DNA from: SIG701 sp045577175
Lineage (GTDB): Bacteria > Bacillota > Clostridia > Oscillospirales > CAG-272
Direction: 5' to 3'
Assembly (NCBI GenBank): GCA_045577175.1
Contig: JAZNHT010000018.1
Location: 1-27,975 of the forward strand
Length of the DNA stretch: 27,975 nucleotides
In this document: piece after piece, positions 22,733-27,975 of the stretch
How positions within the stretch are numbered: the stretch's first letter is position 1
Layout: the number at the start of each line of letters is the position of its first letter
The notes under the pieces: generated by a model
Seen by the model: only the letters and a program-made list of their open reading frames with translations
What the model was told of the DNA's origin: nothing
Database searches by the model: none
Translations under genes and position numbers: made by a program

Positions 22733-24247
22733 ATGAAAAAGATTCTTTGCCTCCTTCTCGCAATGCTGCTCGTGCTGCCTCTGGCGGTCGCTTGCAATCA
22801 AGACGAGAAGCCCCCGGTAAGCACCGGCGACAGCACAGGCGACACCACTGCGCCCGACGGAACCGATCCTGCCGACACCTCACCGGACGACAGCGCGCCC
22901 TCCGGCGAGCGTATGCACAAGGTGCCGACCGACGAGCTCAATTTCAAAAACGATCAGGTTGTGATTACTGCCTTTGATTGGCAGGGCTACAAGTACTATT
23001 TCTTTGCGGAAGAGGATTCCGATGACCCGATGCAGAGCGCGATCTACAACCGCCGCCGCACCGTGGAGGAAGCGATCGGCGTGACGATCAAGGAGGTCAT
23101 GTACGACACCTACAAGAATATGTTTGACGCGATGGATCAGTCCATCGGTTCGGGTGATGACTCGATGCAGATCGTGCTCACACACTGTATCAACAAATTG
23201 TCCACGTACACCTCCGGCGGCTCGCTCTATCCGCTTGACGAGCTTCCGTATATCGATCTGACTGCTGACTGGTGGAACACCGAGGCGATGAGCAGTCTGA
23301 AGCTCGGCTCGCACTACCTGCTCGGCGCAAACGATTACATGCTCCCGTGCCCGTATGCGATTTTCTTCAATAAAGATATGGTTACGGATCTCTCTCTGGA
23401 GAGCCCGTACGATCTCGTTGCAAATAACGAGTGGACGATCGACAAATTTGAGGAGCTTGCCCGTGCGGCTGTCCTTGACGTAGACAGCAACGGCTTTGAC
23501 GAAAACGATAACTACGGTATCTCCTGCCAGAACGGCGGCGGCTCTACGTTTTTGAGCTTCTGGTCTGCGTCCGAGCAGTTCATGGCATACAAGGGCGAGG
23601 ACGGCAAGCTGGACGTTTTCCAGAATACCGAAAAAACGCAGGATATTTGCGAGAGAATTGCTGAGTGGTCGAAGGATCATCTCATCTGCCCGTTCCCGAG
23701 CGGCAAATCCTCCGATGCGATCCACATGAGCACCGGTCAGGTGCTGTTCTGGATGTCCAACATCGCCGGTGCCGAGGAGCTCCGCGATACGGACGTTGAT
23801 TACGGTATCGTTCCGTTCCCGAAATATACGAGCGAGCAGGAGAACTACTACTCTCTTGACTGGGGCGGACTGATGGTTGTTCCGGTAACGATCAGAGAGC
23901 CCGAGATGGTCGGTGCGACGATTGAGCTTCTCGCCTACGGCAGTGACGTAGAGGGCGGTGTCATCGATACATACTACGACCTCGTTCTGGACGGTCAGCT
24001 TTCGCAGGATCCGACCGCGCCTGAGATGCTCGACATCCTCTTTGACACGATTTGCTACGATCCCGGCGTAACGTTCTGGGGACTTTCCGGCAGCTATTTG
24101 CAGTTGTTCTACTATCCGTGGAACTACGGTGTACTGAAGGGCACAAGTGAGTTTTCCTCCTTCTATGCATCCAACAAGGACAGCGCGCAGAAATTCATTG
24201 ACGACTACTATTTCGCGCTGGAGATGTACGACGATCTGTTCGGTTAA
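22733..24247 (+). CDS. Extracellular solute-binding lipoprotein (ABC-type, family 1-like)
   Basis: 504 residues. A lipoprotein signal peptide ends in the lipobox LAVAC with Cys21. Next comes an acidic Ser/Thr/Asp/Pro linker to about residue 60, which would hold the domain off the membrane. The rest resembles sugar-binding proteins of ABC importers: AIFFNKDMVTDL, NEWTIDKFEELARAA, GQVLFWMSNIAGAEELR and DYGIVPFPKY. AAGGAG (22721-22726) precedes the ATG. There are no permease or ATPase genes here, so its transporter must be elsewhere or it works alone. A close paralogue follows in tandem. The ligand is unknown; a sugar or oligosaccharide is likely by family. Confidence 0.9.
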   Translation: MKKILCLLLAMLLVLPLAVACNQDEKPPVSTGDSTGDTTAPDGTDPADTSPDDSAPSGERMHKVPTDELNFKNDQVVITAFDWQGYKYYFFAEEDSDDPMQSAIYNRRRTVEEAIGVTIKEVMYDTYKNMFDAMDQSIGSGDDSMQIVLTHCINKLSTYTSGGSLYPLDELPYIDLTADWWNTEAMSSLKLGSHYLLGANDYMLPCPYAIFFNKDMVTDLSLESPYDLVANNEWTIDKFEELARAAVLDVDSNGFDENDNYGISCQNGGGSTFLSFWSASEQFMAYKGEDGKLDVFQNTEKTQDICERIAEWSKDHLICPFPSGKSSDAIHMSTGQVLFWMSNIAGAEELRDTDVDYGIVPFPKYTSEQENYYSLDWGGLMVVPVTIREPEMVGATIELLAYGSDVEGGVIDTYYDLVLDGQLSQDPTAPEMLDILFDTICYDPGVTFWGLSGSYLQLFYYPWNYGVLKGTSEFSSFYASNKDSAQKFIDDYYFALEMYDDLFG

Positions 24248-24271
24248 TACGTTCTCTCTCCCTTTATACAG

Positions 24272-24312
24272 GCGGGGACTGCTTGAAAGCGGCAGTCCCC
24301 GCTGCTTTTTTG
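24272..24312 (+). terminator. Terminator after the first lipoprotein
   Basis: GCGGGGACTGC (24272-24282), 9-base loop, GCAGTCCCCGC (24292-24302), then TGCTTTTTT. A near copy sits after the second lipoprotein, so the terminator was duplicated with the gene. Confidence 0.93.
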
Positions 24313-24410
24313 CGATCGGCCTGCTCTTCGCCGGAAGGAGATGTTTTGCGAAATGCGCCCGTACATTTGCGGAATACGTCCATGCATTTGCGGGGGAGAT
24401 GGGGTGGTCC

Positions 24411-24438
24411 TTGACATTCATCAAAAAACAGGTATAAT
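24411..24438 (+). promoter_or_regulatory. Promoter of the second lipoprotein
   Basis: Perfect TTGACA (24411-24416), a 16-base spacer and perfect TATAAT (24433-24438). AAGGAG at 24473-24478 precedes the ATG at 24484. The copy therefore has its own promoter. Confidence 0.9.
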
Positions 24439-24483
24439 AGAAGTATGATTAGTGTATCAAAATATTTCAAAAAGGAGTACCCC

Positions 24484-26011
24484 ATGAAAAAATTACTCTC
24501 TCTGCTTCTTGCGATTACGCTCGTGCTGCCTCTGGCGGTCGCTTGCAATCAAGACGAGAAGCCCCCGGTAAGCACCGGCGACAGCACGGGAGCCAGCACA
24601 GGCGACACCACCGCGCCCGACGGAACCGATTCCGCCGACACCTCCTCGGATGACAGCGCGTCCTCCGGCGAGCGTATGCACAAGGTGCCGACCGACGAGC
24701 TCGATTTCGGCAATGAGACGCTTGTCATCACTGCGTTCAACTGGCAGGGCTACAAGTACTATTTCTTTGCGGAAGAGGATTCCGATGACCCGATGCAGAG
24801 CGCGATCTACAACCGCCGCCGCACCGTGGAGGAGGCGATCGGCGTGACGATCGACGAGGTTATGTACACCGGTTACAATAAGATGTTCGACGCGATGGAT
24901 CAGTCCGTCGGTACGGGCGATGACGCGATGCAGATCGTGCTGACGCACTGTATTTCCCGCCTTTCCACGTATACCTCCGGCGGTACGCTCTATCCGCTTG
25001 AGGAGCTTCCGTATGTCGATCTGAGTGCGGACTGGTGGAATCAGGAGCAGATGGACGTTCTGAAACTCGGTAGCCACTACCTGCTCGGCGCAAACGATTA
25101 TATGCTCCCGTGCCCGTATGCGATTTTCTTCAATAAGGATATGATTACGGATCTTTCTCTGGAGAGCCCTTACGATCTGATTGAGCAGAACGAATGGACG
25201 ATTGACAAATTTGAGGAGCTCGCCCGTGCTGCCACCCGCGACGTGGACAATAACGGCTACGACGAAAGCGATATTTACGGTATTTCCGTGCAGAACGGCG
25301 GCGGCTCTACGTTTTTGAGCTTCTGGTCTGCATCCGAGCAGTTTATGGCGTACAAGGGTGATGACGGAAAGCTCACGGTGTTTGAAAACACCGATAAGAC
25401 GGTTGATATTTGCGAGACGATTGCTGAGTGGTCGAAGGATCATCTGATCTGCCCGTTCCCGACCGGCAAAGACGACTCCGCGATCCACATGAGCACCGGT
25501 CAGGTGCTGTTCTGGATGTCCAACATCGCCGGTGCCGAGGAGCTCCGCGATACGGATGTCGATTACGGTATCGTGCCGTTCCCGAAATACACGAGCGAGC
25601 AGGAGAACTATTATTCTCTCGACTGGGGCGGACTGATGGTCGTTCCGACGACGATTCAGAATCCCGAGATGGGTCGGTGCGACAATTGAGCTTCTCGCCT
25701 ACGGCAGCGATGTAGAGGGCGGCGTCATCGACACGTATTACGATCTCGTTCTCGACGGTCAGCTCGCACAGGATCCGACCGCGCCCGAGATGCTCGACAT
25801 CCTCTTTGACACGATCTGCTACGATCCGGGCATGACCTACTGGGGACTTTCCGGCAGTTACATGAACCTCTTCTTCTATCCGTGGAACGAGGCTGTTCTG
25901 AATGGCAGAAGCGAGTTTGCTTCCTTCTATGCTTCCCATAAGGACGGCGCGCAGAAGTTTATCGATGACTACTATACCTCGCTTGCTCTGTCTGACAAGC
26001 TGTTCGGTTAA
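24484..26011 (+). pseudogene. Paralogous solute-binding lipoprotein, frameshifted
   Basis: Same architecture as the gene at 22733: signal peptide with lipobox LAVAC (Cys21), acidic linker, then the binding domain. The linker DNA is almost identical to that of the first copy apart from a small insertion (GAST). The frame runs to a TGA at 25687-25689 after the Met of NPEM, instead of continuing into the expected VGATIELLAYGSD. The cause is visible: GGG at 25671-25673 where the first copy has GG at 23908-23909. Removing one G restores the frame to 26011, ending in SDKLFG. As it stands it lacks about 107 C-terminal residues. Real mutation or sequencing/assembly error cannot be separated here. The start at 24484 matches the first copy; a reading from 24445 lacks support. 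Confidence 0.88.
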
Positions 26012-26034
26012 ATAAGATTTCTCTCTTTTTATAG

Positions 26035-26073
26035 GCGGGGACTGCTTAAAAGCGGCAGTCTCCGCTGTTTTTT
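26035..26073 (+). terminator. Terminator after the second lipoprotein
   Basis: GCGGGGACTGC (26035-26045), loop, GCAGTCTCCGC (26055-26065) with one G-U pair, then TGTTTTTT. Paralogous to 24272-24312. Confidence 0.92.
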
Positions 26074-26078
26074 ATATA

Positions 26079-26112
26079 AAAAACGGCCGATCCCGTAGGA
26101 TCAGCCGTTTTT
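26079..26112 (-). terminator. Terminator of nifJ
   Basis: AAAAACGGC-C-GATCC (26079-26093) and GGATC-A-GCCGTTTTT (26098-26112) with a single mismatch, 13 bases beyond the nifJ stop. T-rich on the minus-strand exit; convergent with the lipoprotein terminator. Confidence 0.88.
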
Positions 26113-26124
26113 GCGGTTTTGCGA

Positions 26125-27975
26125 TTATTTGTAGAGCTCAACGAATCTGGTCAGTCTCTCGTACTTCGCCTTTGCGTTTGCGTCAGCCTGTGCGAAGAGC
26201 TCTTCTGCTCTCTCCGGGAATGCCTGCATCAGGCGGCTGTAGCGGTTCTCGCTCTTGATGAAGTCGATGTAGCTGCCGGTCGGCTCCTTGGAGTCGAGGG
26301 AGAACGGATTCTTGCCCTCTTCCTTCAGTGCCGGGTTGTAGCGGAACATCTGCCAGTAGCCTGCCTCAACGGCACGCTTCATTTCGAGCTGGCAGTTCTG
26401 CATCGTGCCCTTGATGCCGTGCATCTCACACGGAGCGTAGCCGATGATGATGGACGGACCGTTGTATGCCTCGGCCTCGGTGAGTGCCTTGAGCAGCTGG
26501 TTCATATCCGCGCCCATAGCAACCTGTGCAACGTAGACGTAGCCGTAGGACATAGCGATCTCTGCAAGGTTCTTCTTGCCGATTGCCTTACCTGCTGCTG
26601 CGAACTGAGCAACCTGACCGATGTTGGAAGCCTTGGATGCCTGACCGCCTGTGTTGGAGTAAACTTCTGTATCGAATACCATAACGTTTACATCTTCACC
26701 GGAAGCAAGAACGTGGTCGAGACCGCCGAAACCGATATCGTATGCCCAACCGTCACCACCGAAGATCCATACGGACTTCTTGGAGAGGTACTGCTTTTCA
26801 TCAAGGATTGCGGGAGCTACGGGACAACCTGCAGCTGCTGCCTTTTCAAGTTCAACAACGAGAGCCTTTGTAGCTACATCATTTGCCTTACCGTCGTTTA
26901 CTGTATCAAGGTAAGCCTTTGCAGCTGCCTTGAATTCGTCGGAAGCCTTGTCAGAGGAAGCCATTTCAGCAACCTTGCCGATGAGCTTTTCTCTGATAGC
27001 CTTCTGACCTGTGTAGATACCGAGACCGTGTTCAGCGTTATCTTCGAAGAGTGAGTTACCCCAAGCAGGACCGCGGAGGCTATCCTTATTTACTGTGTAA
27101 GGAGTAGCAGGTGCAGAGCCGCCCCAGATAGAAGAACAACCTGTAGCGTTGGAGATATACATTCTTTCACCGAAGAGCTGTGTAACGAGTCTTGCATAGG
27201 ATGTTTCTGCACAACCTGCACAAGAACCGGAGAATTCGAGAAGGGGCTGATTGAACTGGCTGCCCTTAACGGATGTATCTGCGAAGGGTGTTTCCTTCTT
27301 GGAGATGTTAGCAACTGCATAGTCGAATGCTGCCTGCTGATCCATCTGGCTTGCCTGAGGAACCATCTTGAGAGCTCTCTTTTCGGGCTTTGTGGGACAT
27401 ACGTCAACACAAACGCCGCAACCCATACAGTCAAGGGGAGAAATTGCGATTGTGTACTTGTAGCTTTCGCAACCCTTACCAATCATCTTTGCTGTGAACT
27501 TAGTAGCACCGGGAGCTGCCGCTGCTTCTTCTTCAGTCATTGCAAAGGGTCTGAGTGTAGCGTGAGGACATACGAAGGAACAGTTGTTACACTGTACGCA
27601 GTTTTCGGGAATCCATTCGGGAACCATAACTGCTACGCCTCTCTTTTCGTAAGCGGTAGAGCCCTGAGGGAATGTACCGTCTACGTAAGGAACGAATGTG
27701 GAAACAGGGAGATTGTCACCGTCCATGAGGTTAACGGGAAGTACAACGTCTTCAACGAAGTTCTTGAGGGATTCTCTCTTGTTTTCAACAGTTACCTTAG
27801 CGGGAGTAGCATCTGCTGTCTTCCAAGCTTCGGGAACGTCAATCTTAACGATAGCGTCAACACCTGCGTCGATTGCCTTGTAGTTCATTTCAACAACAGC
27901 TTCGCCCTTCTTGAGGTAGGACTTCTTAGCCATGTACTTCATGTGTTCTACAGCTTCTTCGATGGGCATGATGTT
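26125..27975 (-). CDS. nifJ: Pyruvate:ferredoxin (flavodoxin) oxidoreductase, C-terminal half
   Basis: 616 residues; the reading frame stays open through the window edge (family total about 1180), so the Met at 27969 is not the start. The enzyme oxidises pyruvate with CoA to acetyl-CoA and CO2 and reduces ferredoxin. Seen in order: the end of the 2-oxoacid gamma domain and linker, a ferredoxin domain with two [4Fe-4S] sets (CVQCNNCSFVCPH and CMGCGVCVDVCPTKP), cysteines of the proximal cluster (GSCAGCAETSY), and the thiamine-diphosphate domain (GDGWAYDIGFGGLDHVLASG, EVYSNTGGQASKA). Codon usage changes sharply near 26650: GAA, AGA and GTA dominate towards the N-terminus, while GAG, CGC/CGT and CCG dominate towards the stop, as in the rest of the window. 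Confidence 0.96.
   Translation of the reverse strand, partial: NIMPIEEAVEHMKYMAKKSYLKKGEAVVEMNYKAIDAGVDAIVKIDVPEAWKTADATPAKVTVENKRESLKNFVEDVVLPVNLMDGDNLPVSTFVPYVDGTFPQGSTAYEKRGVAVMVPEWIPENCVQCNNCSFVCPHATLRPFAMTEEEAAAAPGATKFTAKMIGKGCESYKYTIAISPLDCMGCGVCVDVCPTKPEKRALKMVPQASQMDQQAAFDYAVANISKKETPFADTSVKGSQFNQPLLEFSGSCAGCAETSYARLVTQLFGERMYISNATGCSSIWGGSAPATPYTVNKDSLRGPAWGNSLFEDNAEHGLGIYTGQKAIREKLIGKVAEMASSDKASDEFKAAAKAYLDTVNDGKANDVATKALVVELEKAAAAGCPVAPAILDEKQYLSKKSVWIFGGDGWAYDIGFGGLDHVLASGEDVNVMVFDTEVYSNTGGQASKASNIGQVAQFAAAGKAIGKKNLAEIAMSYGYVYVAQVAMGADMNQLLKALTEAEAYNGPSIIIGYAPCEMHGIKGTMQNCQLEMKRAVEAGYWQMFRYNPALKEEGKNPFSLDSKEPTGSYIDFIKSENRYSRLMQAFPERAEELFAQADANAKAKYERLTRFVELYK

Noticed and set aside
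25660..25690. Programmed ribosomal frameshift in the second lipoprotein
   Set aside because: There is no slippery heptamer and no stimulating structure, and the paralogue is in frame. A simple one-base insertion explains it.

Overview
The window looks like a fairly GC-rich member of the Clostridia (Bacillota), probably an uncultured gut-type lineage. The reasons are the gene order rimP-nusA-rnpM(ylxR)-ylxQ-infB, the uvrB-uvrA pair, a pyruvate:ferredoxin oxidoreductase, lipoprotein solute-binding proteins with a Gram-positive type signal peptide and acidic linker, AGGAGG-type ribosome binding sites, and sigma-A promoters close to TTGACA/TATAAT. The species cannot be named from the sequence alone.

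Layout. 1-380: part of a hairpin-rich intergenic repeat (copy A). 383-3522: a minus-strand operon NUDIX hydrolase > HAD phosphatase > dxs, joined by two ATGA overlaps and read from a promoter at 3495-3522. 3541-4166: repeat copy B, lying between divergent promoters. 4230-9487: the transcription/translation operon rimP, nusA, rnpM, ylxQ, infB, preceded by a terminator-like leader hairpin. 9491-10090: repeat copy C. 10127-12786: an MBOAT acyltransferase and a DHHW/SGNH-like partner, probably acetylating an envelope or extracellular polymer. 12839-12914: a REP-like inverted pair. 13051-17014: a divergent GyrB/ParE-like protein, a TIM-barrel sugar isomerase/epimerase and a P-loop-CYTH fusion. 17092-22138: uvrB and uvrA, excision repair. 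22371-22545: a promoter-to-terminator unit without a convincing gene (candidate small RNA). 22662-26073: two tandem paralogous sugar-binding lipoproteins, the second broken by a one-base frameshift. 26079-27975: the C-terminal half of nifJ/PFOR on the minus strand, cut by the window end.

Most genes are ordinary housekeeping. The least explained material lies between them. Copies A, B and C belong to one repeat family. Copies B and C have a core of about 265 bp bounded by inverted repeats (GCCAACATACCACTT / AAGTGGTATGTTGGC). Each complete copy is flanked on both sides by arms in which conserved linkers alternate with hairpins whose stems change sequence but stay self-complementary. One hairpin differs between copies B and C by three fully compensated base-pair changes. 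I regard this family as the best candidate for something undescribed: a non-autonomous palindromic element or a structured RNA.

Other points worth checking are the possible NusA-responsive attenuator, the candidate small RNA, the sharp codon-usage break inside nifJ (recombination or assembly join), and the frameshifted lipoprotein.
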